Numbered from the stretch's first letter, positions 32,668 to 42,588 are shown. The stretch is DNA of 64,000 nucleotides from Agromyces albus (GCF_030815405.1 NZ_JAUSWX010000001.1:682001-746000); one strand, 5' to 3'. The notes: a model not told the origin generated them from the sequence alone. Numbers and translations are program-made.

Positions 32668-33287
32668 GCCATCACTCGCAATCCTGTTTGGGGCCGGAGG
32701 GCCTGCGGGTACATCTCGTCGAAGCCCTCGGCGATGCGGTCGATGAAGCCGTAGTCGACGGCCTCGGTCGCCGTGTACCAGCGGTCGCGCAGGGAGTCCT
32801 CGGCGATGCGTTCGACGGGCTGGCCCGTGAACTCCGAGACGAGGCCGAGCACCGTGTCGCGCGTGTAGCGCAGGTCGTCGGCCTGCAGTTCGACGTCGAC
32901 GGCCGTGCCGCCGATGCCCGCGGAGCCCTGGTGCATGAGGATGCGCGCGTGCGGCAGCGAGAACCGCTTGCCCGGCGTGCCGGCCGAGAGCAGGAACTGG
33001 CCCGCGCTCGCCGCGATGCCGACGGCGATCGTCGAGACGTCGTTCGGGATCGAGCGCATGACGTCGGCGATCGCGAGCATCGCTGAGACCGAGCCGCCGG
33101 GGGAGTTGATCCAGAAGCGGATGTCTCGGCGCGGGTCGTCGGCCGCGAGGGTGATGAGTTGCCCGACCAGGCGATTGCCGCCGGCTTGGTCGAGCTCGTC
33201 GCCGAGCACGATGATGCGTTCGTGGAAGAGCCGCTTCGTCAGCTCGGCGTCGATCGGCAGGATCGGAGGGGGCTCATGGTCGCTCAT
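32664..33287 (-). CDS. clpP: ATP-dependent Clp protease proteolytic subunit
   Basis: The 207-aa product keeps the whole triad: Ser in G-I-A-A-S-A-G-Q-F-L, His in L-P-H-A-R-I-L-M-H-Q-G, and Asp in S-L-R-D-R-W-Y, plus the fold motif W-I-N-S-P-G-G-S-V-S. It would assemble with the serine-less partner into a mixed ring powered by ClpX or ClpC. GGAG is upstream of ATG 33287. The pair with a ClgR/PopR-like regulator resembles the accessory clpP3-clpP4 arrangement of Streptomyces (inference). Confidence 0.9.
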   Translation of the reverse strand: MSDHEPPPILPIDAELTKRLFHERIIVLGDELDQAGGNRLVGQLITLAADDPRRDIRFWINSPGGSVSAMLAIADVMRSIPNDVSTIAVGIAASAGQFLLSAGTPGKRFSLPHARILMHQGSAGIGGTAVDVELQADDLRYTRDTVLGLVSEFTGQPVERIAEDSLRDRWYTATEAVDYGFIDRIAEGFDEMYPQALRPQTGLRVMA

Positions 33288-33373
33288 GTCTCCAGCCTGC
33301 GCGGGCGCGCGATGCCGCGGGGCGGATGCCGCTCAGGGCAGTGCTGCCGAGAGCAGACCGGTGGTTGAGAGCT

Positions 33374-33895
33374 CTACCCCGCCCGCGCGACCGCCGGACC
33401 CTCGCTGAACTGGCACGAGGTGGCGGCGAGGCGCTCCTCGGGATCGAGCTGCGTCAGCACGGCGCCCGCGATCTGGTAGAGCTGGCCGACCTGCTCCTCG
33501 GTGAGCAGGTCGAGCACGTTCGCGCGAACGGTATCGACGTGACCGGGCGCCGCCTGGTCGATGAGGTCGAGACCGGCTTCGGTGATGGTCGCGTTCGTGG
33601 CGCGACGGTCGGTGCGGCATGGAGAACGCTCGATGAGGCCGCGCTCCTCGAGCCGGCGAGCGACGTGCGAGAGGCGCGGGAGGGTCGCGTTGGTGCGCGA
33701 GGCGAGCTCGGTCATGACCATGGTGCGTTCTGGCGCCCCGGCGAGGGCCATGAGGGCGCCGTACTCGAAGTGGGTGAGGCCCGCGTCGCGGAGAAGCTGC
33801 GCATCGAGCGCGTTCGGCAGCAGTTCGGTGATCGCCACGAGCCGCACCCAGGCGGCGGATTCCTCGGTGCTCAGCCATCTCGTGTCGCTGCTCAT
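33374..33895 (-). CDS. MarR family transcriptional regulator
   Basis: The 173-aa product has G-L-T-H-F-E-Y-G-A-L-M-A-L-A-G, M-T-E-L-A-S-R-T-N-A-T-L-P-R-L-S-H-V-A-R-R-L-E with the recognition helix, and the wing R-T-D-R-R-A-T-N-A-T-I-T-E-A-G. It is divergent from the F420-reductase-like gene, whose promoter lies in the spacer with repeated TTGGTTG words. The regulator probably controls both directions. Confidence 0.9.
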   Translation of the reverse strand: MSSDTRWLSTEESAAWVRLVAITELLPNALDAQLLRDAGLTHFEYGALMALAGAPERTMVMTELASRTNATLPRLSHVARRLEERGLIERSPCRTDRRATNATITEAGLDLIDQAAPGHVDTVRANVLDLLTEEQVGQLYQIAGAVLTQLDPEERLAATSCQFSEGPAVARAG

Positions 33896-33912
33896 GTCTT
33901 CATCCTACCGCA

Positions 33913-33953
33913 TTGGTTGACGCTACAACTGATTGCGGCTAGAGTGTTGGTTG
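33913..33953. promoter_or_regulatory. divergent promoter with MarR-type repeats
   Basis: TTGGTTG occurs twice (33913-33919 and 33947-33953). For the plus strand, TTGACG (33917-33922), a 17-nt spacer and TAGAGT (33940-33945) form a good sigma70-type promoter for the gene at 33997. GTTG/CAAC arms at 33916-33929 could be part of the operator. Confidence 0.5.
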
Positions 33954-33996
33954 TACCGACAAGTAATGCGCCAGAGCGGCGCCGAGAGGAACACAC

Positions 33997-34569
33997 ATGA
34001 CCACCGTCAGCATCATCGGATCCGGCAACATGGGCAGCGTCATCGGCGGCATCGTCACCGCCGGAGGCAACCCCGTCGAGTACATCGGCCGCGACACGTC
34101 AGAGGCCATCACGGGCGACATCGTCGTGCTCGCCGTGCCGCACCCGGCGCTCGACGAGATCGTCGCGACCCGGGGCGCCGACCTCGCCGGCAAGATCGTC
34201 GTCGACATCACGAACCCGCTGAACTTCGAGACCTTCGACTCCCTCGTCGCTCCGGCCGATGGTTCGAAGGCGGGCGAGCTCGCGAAGGCGCTGCCCGACT
34301 CGCGCGTGCTCAAGGCCTTCAACACGAACTTCGCCTCGACGCTCGCCGCGAAGACCGTGGGCGGCCTGCCGACCACCGTGCTCATCGCCGGCGACGACGT
34401 CGACGCGAAGAACGAGCTCGCCGAGGTCGTGCGCGCCGGTGGCGTCGCTGCGATCGACGCGGGGTCGCTGTCACGTGCTCGCGAGCTCGAGTCCGTGGGC
34501 TTCCTCCAGCTCACGCTCGGCGTGCAGGAGAAGATCGGCTGGACCGGCGGCTTCGCGGTCGCAGCCTGA
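33997..34569 (+). CDS. NAD(P)-binding oxidoreductase, NADPH-dependent F420 reductase-like
   Basis: The 190-aa product has a Rossmann motif G-S-G-N-M-G-S-V-I-G near residue 8, N-P-L-N in the middle, and K-A-F-N-T-N-F-A, the pattern of F420:NADP oxidoreductase-like proteins. Related proteins in non-methanogens use NADP and other substrates, so the true cofactor pair is uncertain. GAGAGGA lies upstream of ATG 33997. It is under the divergent MarR promoter and may serve a redox or stress response. Confidence 0.8.
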   Translation: MTTVSIIGSGNMGSVIGGIVTAGGNPVEYIGRDTSEAITGDIVVLAVPHPALDEIVATRGADLAGKIVVDITNPLNFETFDSLVAPADGSKAGELAKALPDSRVLKAFNTNFASTLAAKTVGGLPTTVLIAGDDVDAKNELAEVVRAGGVAAIDAGSLSRARELESVGFLQLTLGVQEKIGWTGGFAVAA

Positions 34570-34572
34570 CGG

Positions 34573-35385
34573 CTACGCGGTGCCGCGCAGGTACCGCAAT
34601 TGCGCTCGAACGGATGCCTCGGCTGCACTTCGCACCGAGGCATCCGTGTCGGCGTAGACGAGGTCGGTGACAGCAGCGGCCGAGGCGCCCGCGCCGAGTT
34701 CGGCGAGGGCGGCACGAATCTGCTCGATGCGCTCCGCGCGATGGGCGAGGTAGGCGTCGCAGATCTCGGCGAGATCGGGGAGCACCGGGCCGTGGCCGGG
34801 CAGCACGAGCACGGGCGCTTCGGAGCCGAGCGCGCGCAGCCGCTCGAGCGAGCTGAGGTACGGCCCGAGCGCGCCGTCGGGGTCGGAGATGATCGTCGTT
34901 CCCCGACCGAGGATCGTGTCGCCCGTCAGAATCGCATCCTTCACGCCGAGCGCCGCGTCGCCGGGCAGCACGAAGCACACCGAGTCCGCGGTGTGTCCCG
35001 GTGTGGCGACGACCTCGATCTCGAGGCCTGCAGCCTTGATGCGCTCCCGATCGGTGAGCGGCGGAGCGCCGAGGCAGAGCGCGCGATCGATCGCCCGCAC
35101 CGGGGCATCCGTCATCGCGGCGAACCGGGCGACGCCCTCGGTGTGGTCGGCGTGATGGTGAGTGACGAGCACGAGCTCGACGGGGCCGGCGGCGGCGAGG
35201 CGGGCGAGATGGCCGGCGTCGTCGGGGCCGGGGTCGACGACGACGCAGCCCGCGGCGCCCGGCGTGCGCAGCACGAAGGAGTTCGTGCCGTCGAGCGTCA
35301 TCGGTCCGGGGTTCGGCGCCCGCACGAGCGTTGCGACCGGCGAGACCGGCTCGCCGACGGAGGGGCCCGAAGAGGTCTCATCCAT
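34573..35385 (-). CDS. MBL fold metallo-hydrolase (LACTB2-like)
   Basis: The 270-aa product has the zinc motif T-H-H-H-A-D-H-T (H-x-H-x-D-H), T-P-G-H-T, L-T-G-D-T-I-L-G and a final L-P-G-H-G-P. R-A-P-N-P-G-P-M-T-L-D-G-T-N-S-F near the start is the LACTB2 subgroup pattern; members include endoribonucleases and thioester hydrolases. A C-terminal helical region (A-Y-L-A-H-R-A-E-R-I-E-Q-I) also fits. Start ATG 35385 is set by a TACACT box 6 nt upstream; a much longer frame to 36510 is antisense to the Nudix gene. Confidence 0.85.
   Translation of the reverse strand: MDETSSGPSVGEPVSPVATLVRAPNPGPMTLDGTNSFVLRTPGAAGCVVVDPGPDDAGHLARLAAAGPVELVLVTHHHADHTEGVARFAAMTDAPVRAIDRALCLGAPPLTDRERIKAAGLEIEVVATPGHTADSVCFVLPGDAALGVKDAILTGDTILGRGTTIISDPDGALGPYLSSLERLRALGSEAPVLVLPGHGPVLPDLAEICDAYLAHRAERIEQIRAALAELGAGASAAAVTDLVYADTDASVRSAAEASVRAQLRYLRGTA
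34610..34647. terminator. hairpin at the 3' end of the MBL gene
   Basis: Perfect 13-bp arms ACGGATGCCTCGG (34610-34622) and its complement (34635-34647) with a 12-nt loop. It lies 40 nt beyond the stop of the plus-strand gene at 34569 but inside the coding end of the convergent MBL gene, so it may terminate the former. Confidence 0.5.
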
Positions 35386-35391
35386 GTCCGC

Positions 35392-35397
35392 AGTGTA
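35392..35397 (-). promoter_or_regulatory. -10 box (TACACT) of a leaderless transcript
   Basis: On the minus strand TACACT ends 6 nt before the ATG at 35385. Confidence 0.5.
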
Positions 35398-35454
35398 TCG
35401 GCGCAGCCCATTTCGGGGGACGCCGGCACCCGTGTGCTCGCGCGCCGCGCGGCC

Positions 35455-35460
35455 TAGTCT
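35455..35460 (+). promoter_or_regulatory. -10 box (TAGTCT) of a leaderless transcript
   Basis: TAGTCT ends 6 nt before ATG 35467. Confidence 0.45.
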
Positions 35461-35466
35461 GAGGGC

Positions 35467-36195
35467 ATGGACAGCGACCTCGAATCCCTGACCGATCCCG
35501 CCGGCACCGGTGCCGCGGCGACGGTCGTGCTGCTGCGCGATGGCGAGCGCGGACTCGAGGTGCTCCTCGCCGAGCGACCGCGCGACCGCGGCTCGTTCGC
35601 GGGTGCGTGGGTCTTCCCCGGCGGTGCGGTCGACGAGGCGGATGCCGCAGGGGACCCGATCGACGGCATCGAAGCCGCCCGCAGGGCCGCCGTGCGCGAG
35701 ACGCGTGAGGAGGTCGGCCTCGAGATCGACGCCGCCGAGCTCGTGCCGTTCTCGCACTGGACCCCGCCGAAGGGAGCGCAGAAGCAGCTCACGACGACGT
35801 TCTTCGCCGTGCGGGTGCCCGACGGCGAGCTGCGGCTCGCACCAGACGAGGTCGCCGGCGCGGAGTGGCTTCGCCCGATCGACGCGCTCGAGCGGCACGC
35901 CGCCGGCGCGATGACGCTGTGGCCGCCGACGTGGGTCACGCTGCACGGACTGCAGCACGCGGCATCCGTCGACGCCGCACTCGCCGAACTGCGCAGCGGC
36001 GACGTGCGCCCCTTCGTCGGTCGCTTCAACGAGCGACGCACGACCGTGTTCTGGCAGGAGGACGACGAGTACGACGCCGTGAACGGTGCCGAGCGCGACC
36101 AGCCTGCCGTTCCCGACGACGCCCCCGACGCCGAGGGCCGCCGCCACCGGCTCGTGATGGACCGGCTGCCGTGGGTCTACCTGCACCGCTTCTGA
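35467..36195 (+). CDS. NUDIX hydrolase
   Basis: The 242-aa product has a G-G-A-V-D-E-A-D-A-A-G-D-P region with a long insert before R-E-T-R-E-E-V-G-L-E, the Nudix box split as in NUDT19/CoA-type members, preceded by F-A-G-A-W-V-F-P-G-G. Family members hydrolyse nucleoside diphosphate derivatives such as CoA. The C-terminal part (R-L-V-M-D-R-L-P-W-V-Y-L-H-R-F) is a conserved tail of this subgroup. It is divergent from the MBL hydrolase. Confidence 0.85.
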   Translation: MDSDLESLTDPAGTGAAATVVLLRDGERGLEVLLAERPRDRGSFAGAWVFPGGAVDEADAAGDPIDGIEAARRAAVRETREEVGLEIDAAELVPFSHWTPPKGAQKQLTTTFFAVRVPDGELRLAPDEVAGAEWLRPIDALERHAAGAMTLWPPTWVTLHGLQHAASVDAALAELRSGDVRPFVGRFNERRTTVFWQEDDEYDAVNGAERDQPAVPDDAPDAEGRRHRLVMDRLPWVYLHRF

Positions 36196-36236
36196 TCGAC
36201 GGCCGGTGCTGATCGACGGCAGCTGCTCGCCGGCGG

Positions 36237-36242
36237 TACCGT
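36237..36242 (+). promoter_or_regulatory. -10 box (TACCGT) of a leaderless transcript
   Basis: TACCGT ends 6 nt before GTG 36249 and decides that unusual start. Confidence 0.45.
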
Positions 36243-36248
36243 GAGCGA

Positions 36249-37688
36249 GTGGACTGGCTCGACTGGTTCGATGCGCACGACTACGAGATCGCCCGCCAGG
36301 TGCTGCAACGCGGGGTGGGCGCGCTCGCCTTCGTGGCGTTCTGGTCGACACTGAACCAGTTCCGGCCGCTCCTCGGCGAGCACGGGCTGCTGCCCGTTCC
36401 CGTGCTGTTGCAGCTCGCGTCGCGGCTCCGCGGCCCCACCCTCTTCCGCTGGGGATACACCGATCGGCGGCTCGTGGCCGTGGCGATCGCGGGGCTCGTG
36501 CTCGCGGCATCCGTGATCCTCGGCCTCCCGCAGCTCGGCCCTCCGTGGCTGCCGATGCTCGTGTTCCTCGCGCTGTGGATCCTCTACCTCTCGATCGTGA
36601 ACGTCGGCCAGACCTTCTACGGCTTCGGCTGGGAGATGCTGCTCTGCGAGGCGCTCTTCTCGGTCGCGTTCCTCGGGTCGATCAACGAGCCGCCACCGAT
36701 CATGATCGTCGTCGCCGTGTGGTGGCTCGTGTTCCGGCTCGAGTTCGGGGCGGGCATGATCAAGATCCGCGGCGGGAGCGAGTGGCGCGACCTCACCGCG
36801 CTCATGTACCACCACGAGACGCAGCCGATTCCCAATCCCGTGAGCCGGCAGGCGCACCTGCTGCCGAAGTGGTTCCACAAGGGCGAGGTGCTCGGCAACC
36901 ACTTCGCCCAGCTGATCGTGCCGTTCCTGCTGTTCGTGCCGGGGCCGGTCGGCTCATCAGCCGCCGCGGTCGTGATCCTCACACAGTTGTGGCTCATCGT
37001 CACCGGCAACTTCGCGTGGCTCAACTGGATCACCGTGGTGCTCGCGGCATCCGCTGTCACCGACTCCGCCTGGCACTGGCTGATCCCGGCGATCCCGACG
37101 GACTTGGGCACGGATGCCGCGTCGACGCCGATCTGGTGGTTCGTCATCGTCGCCGCGGTGGCGGTGCTCCTGCTCGCGCTGAGCTGGCGCCCGGTGCAGA
37201 ACCTCTTCTCGCGCCGGCAGCTCATGAACGCGAGCTTCAACCGCTGGATGCTCGTGAACGCCTACGGCGCCTTCGGCACGGTCACGAAGCGGCGCATCGA
37301 GATCGTCGTCGAGGGCACCCTCGCCGAGTCGCCCGACGGCGACGCGGAATGGCGCGAGTACGAGTTCAAGGGAAAGCCCGGCGATCTGCGGCGGATGCCG
37401 CCCCAATGGGCGCCCTATCACTTGCGGCTCGACTGGCTGATGTGGTTCCTGCCGCTCGGCCGCATCTGGGAGCCGTGGTTCGAGATGCTCCTGCTGCGAT
37501 TCCTCGAAGCGGATGCCGCAACGCTGAAGCTCATCCGCATCGACCCGTTCGACGGGCAGCCGCCGCGATGGGTGCGCGCCCGCGCGTACCACTACCGCTT
37601 CTCGACGCACGCGGAGTACCGCGAGACGGGTGAGCGCTGGGTGCGCACGCTGCAGGGCGAGGTCATTCCGCCGGCGGGGCTGCGCTGA
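36249..37688 (+). CDS. lipase maturation factor family membrane protein
   Basis: The 479-aa product has about eight membrane helices and LMF1-type motifs: W-L-D-W-F-D near the start, V-N-V-G-Q-T-F-Y-G-F-G-W-E-M-L-L, F-R-L-E-F-G-A-G-M-I-K-I-R-G-G-S-E-W, and M-Y-H-H-E-T-Q-P-I-P-N-P followed by W-F-H-K. In animals LMF1 folds lipases in the ER; the bacterial role is unknown but could support exported lipid enzymes. GTG start supported by the TACCGT box. Confidence 0.9.
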   Translation: MDWLDWFDAHDYEIARQVLQRGVGALAFVAFWSTLNQFRPLLGEHGLLPVPVLLQLASRLRGPTLFRWGYTDRRLVAVAIAGLVLAASVILGLPQLGPPWLPMLVFLALWILYLSIVNVGQTFYGFGWEMLLCEALFSVAFLGSINEPPPIMIVVAVWWLVFRLEFGAGMIKIRGGSEWRDLTALMYHHETQPIPNPVSRQAHLLPKWFHKGEVLGNHFAQLIVPFLLFVPGPVGSSAAAVVILTQLWLIVTGNFAWLNWITVVLAASAVTDSAWHWLIPAIPTDLGTDAASTPIWWFVIVAAVAVLLLALSWRPVQNLFSRRQLMNASFNRWMLVNAYGAFGTVTKRRIEIVVEGTLAESPDGDAEWREYEFKGKPGDLRRMPPQWAPYHLRLDWLMWFLPLGRIWEPWFEMLLLRFLEADAATLKLIRIDPFDGQPPRWVRARAYHYRFSTHAEYRETGERWVRTLQGEVIPPAGLR

Positions 37689-37850
37689 CCGTTTCAGCCG
37701 TGGTCACTCTCCGGCAACCGTTCTCCCAGCTGACCCCGACACGTCGTCCATCGAACTCCCGTTGTTCACCGTGGCTGGCCACCGTGTCATCCGGGGTGCC
37801 TCGCAACGACCGCGAGGGCCCGAATGGCTTGCCAGGGAGGGTGCACACGC

Positions 37851-40800
37851 ATGCAGTGGTGGAGGAACGGACGCCGCAACGGCGGCAGACCGATGGAGGT
37901 GGTGGCGGTGGCGATCTCGGCATTCCTCGGAGCCGGCCTCGCGATCGCGCCGGTGCACGTGCAGGCCGCTTCGGCGGCGCCCGGCACGATGGCACTGCCG
38001 GCGGCGAAGCCGACACCGGCGGAACCCACGCCGCCGCTGCTCACGCCGCAGAGCGGCGCCTACCTCGAGGGCGTCGCGACGATCGCGGCGACCCCTGTCG
38101 CGGCCGACGACGACGTGACGAGCCTCACCCTCGACGGCGCCGAGCTCGACGCGACGGCGACCGTGGGGGTCTCGTACCTGCGGTTCGATGTCGGCTCGAA
38201 CTCCACCGAGGCTCGCTTCGGCAACTACATCCTGGTGAACGGCGACCACCGCATCGCCATCGGTGACCACGTGAACGAGCGCGTCGATCTCGAGATTCCG
38301 AACGAGCACCTCGTGCAGGGCGAGAACACGATCGAGATCGTCACGGGCGCGGTCCCCTCCTCGTGCGGCCTCAACCACGACGACTTCGTGCTCTCGAACC
38401 TGGGCCTCGAGCTGCTCGGCGAGATCGCCGACGGCAAGGAGAACGAGTACAGCTACTCGTTCGGCGACGGCAGCTGCGGCACGAACACCTCGCTCCGGCT
38501 CTCGGCGGAGCTCTCGTTCTTCGTCCTCGGCGACCCGCAGGGAACGACCGGTCTCTCGAGCGAGCTCGACACGTCGACCGTCGCGAACGGCCCGCACACG
38601 ATCGTCGCCACGACCGCCTCGGGCGCGAGCGCCACGAGCACCGTGACCGTCAACAACGCCCCCGTGGGCGCACCGCACGTGACGCCGGCCGATGGAACGA
38701 TCGCCAAGGGTGTGCAGCAGGTCTTCGCGACGCAGCCGGCCTCGGGTGACGGCGGGGTGGCCAGCCTCACGATCGACGGCAGCGGCGCGCAGACCGTGCC
38801 GGCCCTCGGCGCGGGCGACGCCGTGCTGAGCTTCAACGTGGGCTCGAACTCGATCGAGTCCCGCTACCACAACCACATTCTCGTGAACGGGATCAAGCAC
38901 GACATCGGCGGCGACTTCGTGAGCCGCCGCGTCGACGTCGCATTCCCGAACGAGTGGCTCCAGCCGGGCGCGAACACGATCCAGCTCGTCACCGGCGGCA
39001 TCTGACTCGGCGTGCGGGGTGAACCGCGACGACTTCGCGGTCTCGGCGCTCGCACTCGCGCCGGCCGCCGGAACCGCGACGGGCGTCGGGCTTCAGGCCT
39101 CCTACGCGATGGGCGACGGCAGCTGCGGCACCAACGCGACCCTGCTCCGCGAGGTCGCGCTCCAGTTCTCGGTCGAAGCGCCCCAGCAGGGTCTCCGATC
39201 CGATGTGGACACGACGGCGCTCGCCGACGGCGAGCACCTCATCGCCGCCGCCTCCACGACCGGCGAGGTCGCGACGCGCACGCTCATCAGCGACAACAGC
39301 GGCCCCGCCGTGGTCTCGAGCAGCCCCGCCGCGGGCGAGACGATCACGTCGGCCGTGACGCTCGATGTGTTCCTGGAGGATGCCTCGGGCATCCTCTCCG
39401 GACCCGACGTCACACTCGACGGCGCCCCCGTGGCACTCGCCGACGCGATCGGCCCCGGCCTCAGCGCAGGCGAGCACACGCTCGCCGTCACGGCCGTCGA
39501 CGGTCTCGGCAACGGGGTCACCCACGAGATCGTGTTCGTCTCGGCCGGCATCCCGGATGCGCCGGCGGAGCTCGATCCGCTCTCCGGTGCCACCGACATC
39601 GGCGCGGACGTCACGCTCTCCGCGAAGGTCGCCGAGCCCGACGGCGGCGATGTCACGGCGACCTTCTCGCAGGCCGAGATCATCAGCCCGAACCAGGTGT
39701 GGCAGGGCACGTCGCCGGCAGTCCCGACCACGCTCCGGGTCGACGGCGAGCAGCCGGTCGACGCCTCATCGCTCACCCCTGGCGACGGACTCACCCTCGA
39801 CACCAGCGCCTCGCGCGATGTCGCCTACCAGCGCTTCGACGTGATGATCAAGGGCAAGGTGCGCGCCCCCGTGCTCCGCTGGGCCGGCGTCATCGACCCA
39901 GACCGCCTCGCCTCCTTGCGTGCATGGAACGTGGCAGGCGCAACGTGGGACGTGCTCGCGAGCGCCCGTGGAACAGCGGAGGGCGACACGGTGCTCACGG
40001 CCGACGTCGACGACCGCTACATCGACGGCCAGCAGGTGCACGTCATGGTCACGGGTGAAGACCCCTTCGCCGACGACCTCGTCGCCGGCGACCCGAACAG
40101 CTTCGCCGACCCAGCGAGCTACGACTTCTCGATCGCGCACTTCACCGACACGCAGTACATCTCGGAGGGCGCCGTCGAGCAGGAGACGCCGGAGGAGCGT
40201 GCGGTGTGGGAGTCGGCGTACTCGGGGATCGTCGACTGGATCGCCGAGAACGCGGAGTCGCGCAAAATCGCCTACGTCGCCCACACGGGCGACATCATCG
40301 AGAACAACATCCGCAAGCCCGTCACCGACGCGCAGGCGCAGCAGGCGATCGGCGAGTTCGAGGTGTCGTCGGCCCAGCAGGCCGTGCTGGATGCCGCGGG
40401 CGTGCCGAACGGCGTCGTCGCGGGCAATCACGACAACCAGTCGGGCACCGAGAACGGACCCGAGGCCATCTTCAACCGCTACTACGGCCCCGACCGTTAC
40501 GCGGCAGCAGCGGCCGGGTGGCAGCAGGCCGAGTACGGTGGGCCCTGGCGTGACGGCGACAACCAGAATCACTACGACCTGTTCTCGGCGGGCGGGCTCG
40601 ACTTCGTCGTGGTCGGCCTCTCGTACGGCGTGACGCGCGAGGAGGCGGAGTGGGCAGGCGGCATCTTCGCGCAGTTCCCCGACCGCAACGGCATCCTGCT
40701 CTCGCACGACTACCTCGCCCCGAGCACGCAACCCGACGGACGCAATGCGAGCTTCTCGGCACCCGACGGCTCGATGCTCTACAACACGGTGGTGGAGAAG

Positions 40801-41439
40801 AACGCGAACGTGTTCCTGATCCTCGCCGGCCACGAGCACGGCGTGGGCACGAACGTGAAGGCGCGCGTCGGGGAGGTCGACCGCGGCGTCGTCGAACTGC
40901 TCGCCGACTACCAGTTCTACACGGTCTCTGCAGATCGCCTCGGACTGACGGAGATCGGCGGGTACCAGCCCGACGCGCAGCTGCAGTTCGGAGCGAGCTT
41001 CTTCCGGCTGCTGCAGATCGACGTCGACCGGGGCATCATGAACGTCGACACGTACTCGCCGCTGCTCGACGAGTTCGGGGCGACCGAATACGACGACCGG
41101 AAGCGGTACGACGGCACAGAAGACAACATGGTGCTGCCGGTCGACCTCACGAGCCGCACGACGAGCTTCCACACCGACTCGGTGGCACTCTACGTGCCGA
41201 CCCAGGTCGTCGGCGAGACGACCGTGGCCTCCGGTGAAGTGGCGTCGATCGAATGGGCGAAGCTCAAGCCGGGCACGGCGTACGCGTGGCTCGTCACCGC
41301 TCGATCGGCCGGCGGAGGCGAGACGACCTCGGAGCCCTCGGTGTTCATCACGTCGGATGCCGCAGGCCGGCCCGGCGTGTGGAACGAGGGCTCCCCGCTC
41401 TTCCCGTACTTCCGGCAGAGTGAGCCCCTGGCCGGATGA
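37851..41439 (+). pseudogene. secreted multi-domain calcineurin-like metallophosphoesterase, frameshifted
   Basis: A signal peptide (residues 1-45, G-A-G-L-A-I-A-P-V-H-V-Q-A-A-S-A) precedes two homologous beta-rich repeats. In repeat 1, I-V-T-G-A-V-P-S-S-C-G-L-N-H-D-D-F aligns gap-free with L-V-T-G-A-S-D-S-A-C-G-V-N-R-D-D-F in repeat 2, but only after removing one G from 38994-38999, where the frame breaks. The C-terminal enzyme domain has D-T-Q-Y, H-T-G-D-I-I-E-N, G-N-H-D-N-Q, S-H-D-Y-L and A-G-H-E-H-G, the five metallophosphoesterase blocks. Restored length is about 1195 aa. It would cleave phosphoesters outside the cell. Start ATG 37851 has GGGAGG upstream. Confidence 0.85.
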
Positions 41440-42581
41440 TGCATCATCACCGCCGCCGTCGCGTCCCGTTCGCCCGGGCCGCGGCGGCGGTCGGCGCCAT
41501 CCTGCTCGCCGTCGTGCTCCCGGCAGGCCCGGCGGCGGCCCACGATTCGACGACGTCCGCTTACGCCGAGATCGAGCGCCTCGGCTCCGAGGTCACCGTC
41601 GAGCTCGAACTCGAGTACGACCTGCTGATGAAGTCGGCCTGGCTCTACGCGGAAGCCTACGAGGCGACGGATCCCGCAGAACAGCTGCGCCAGCTCACCG
41701 GGAACGCCGACGCCGTCGACGAGTACGTGACCGAACGGTTCGCGGTCGACGCCGATGACAGCCGCTGTCTCCTCGAACGCGGCGATGCGCCCGACCTCCG
41801 CCAGCGGAACGATCGTGCCTTCGCGGTGCTCAGCTACGTCGCCGAGTGCCGCGGTGGCGAACCCGGCACCCTCGCGGTCTCGAGCGCGCTGTTCCCCGAC
41901 ATCGAGGGGTTCGTGCACGACACCGAGACCCTCGTGAGCTGGGATCTCGACGGCGCTCGGGGCAGCGGCATGCTCGACGCCGGCGCGCCGACGATCGAAC
42001 TCGACGCGACCGCTCCGCAATTCGGCGCGTTCTTCGTGCTCGGCGCCGAGCACCTGCTGCTGGGGCTCGACCACGTGCTCTTCCTGGTCGCGCTGCTGCT
42101 CGGTGCACGAAGCATTCGAGGGGTCGTGCTCAACGCCAGGATGTTCACCGTCGCGCACAGCGTGACGTTCCTGCTCGCCGGGATGGGCCTCGTGAACGTG
42201 CCGGCCGCGATCGTCGAACCGGTGATCGCGCTGTCGATCGTCGCGGCCGCAGCCGCAGCGCTCTCCCGTCGCGAGACGGCCGCACGATGGCGGCCGCCGG
42301 TCGTGTTCGCCTTCGGCCTGCTGCACGGCCTCGGGTTCGCGAGCGCACTCGGCATCGACGAAGGGTGGTCGTGGGAGCTGTTGTCGTCGCTGATCGCGTT
42401 CAACCTCGGCATCGAGGCGGTGCAGCTCGTGCTCATCGCGATCGCGTTCCCGCTGCTCGTGTTGCTCCGGCGCACAGCTGCGGCCGGACCTGCGATCCTC
42501 ATCGCGGCCGTGCTCGTCGGAGCCGCAGGGCTGTTCTGGTTCGTCGAGCGCGTGATCGCCGGCGTGAGCGCGATGGCGTGA
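41436..42581 (+). CDS. HupE/UreJ family membrane protein
   Basis: The 381-aa product has an N-terminal signal (His/Arg-rich then hydrophobic, cleaved near A-A-A-H), an extracellular domain of about 150 residues, and five to six membrane helices. G-A-E-H-L-L-L-G-L-D-H-V-L-F-L-V-A, A-H-S-V-T-F-L-L-A and L-L-H-G-L-G-F-A are the conserved HupE/UreJ His motifs, thought to carry nickel or cobalt. The start overlaps the phosphoesterase stop, so the two are co-translated. A metal-supply role for the metallophosphoesterase is a hypothesis. Confidence 0.85.
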   Translation: MMHHHRRRRVPFARAAAAVGAILLAVVLPAGPAAAHDSTTSAYAEIERLGSEVTVELELEYDLLMKSAWLYAEAYEATDPAEQLRQLTGNADAVDEYVTERFAVDADDSRCLLERGDAPDLRQRNDRAFAVLSYVAECRGGEPGTLAVSSALFPDIEGFVHDTETLVSWDLDGARGSGMLDAGAPTIELDATAPQFGAFFVLGAEHLLLGLDHVLFLVALLLGARSIRGVVLNARMFTVAHSVTFLLAGMGLVNVPAAIVEPVIALSIVAAAAAALSRRETAARWRPPVVFAFGLLHGLGFASALGIDEGWSWELLSSLIAFNLGIEAVQLVLIAIAFPLLVLLRRTAAAGPAILIAAVLVGAAGLFWFVERVIAGVSAMA

Positions 42582-42588
42582 GCGGAAT

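Noticed and set aside
31345..32754. 469-codon frame containing the ClgR-like HTH
   Set aside because: Both ends are artefacts: upstream it runs inside the DUF1540 gene, and downstream it is antisense to clpP after a frame break.
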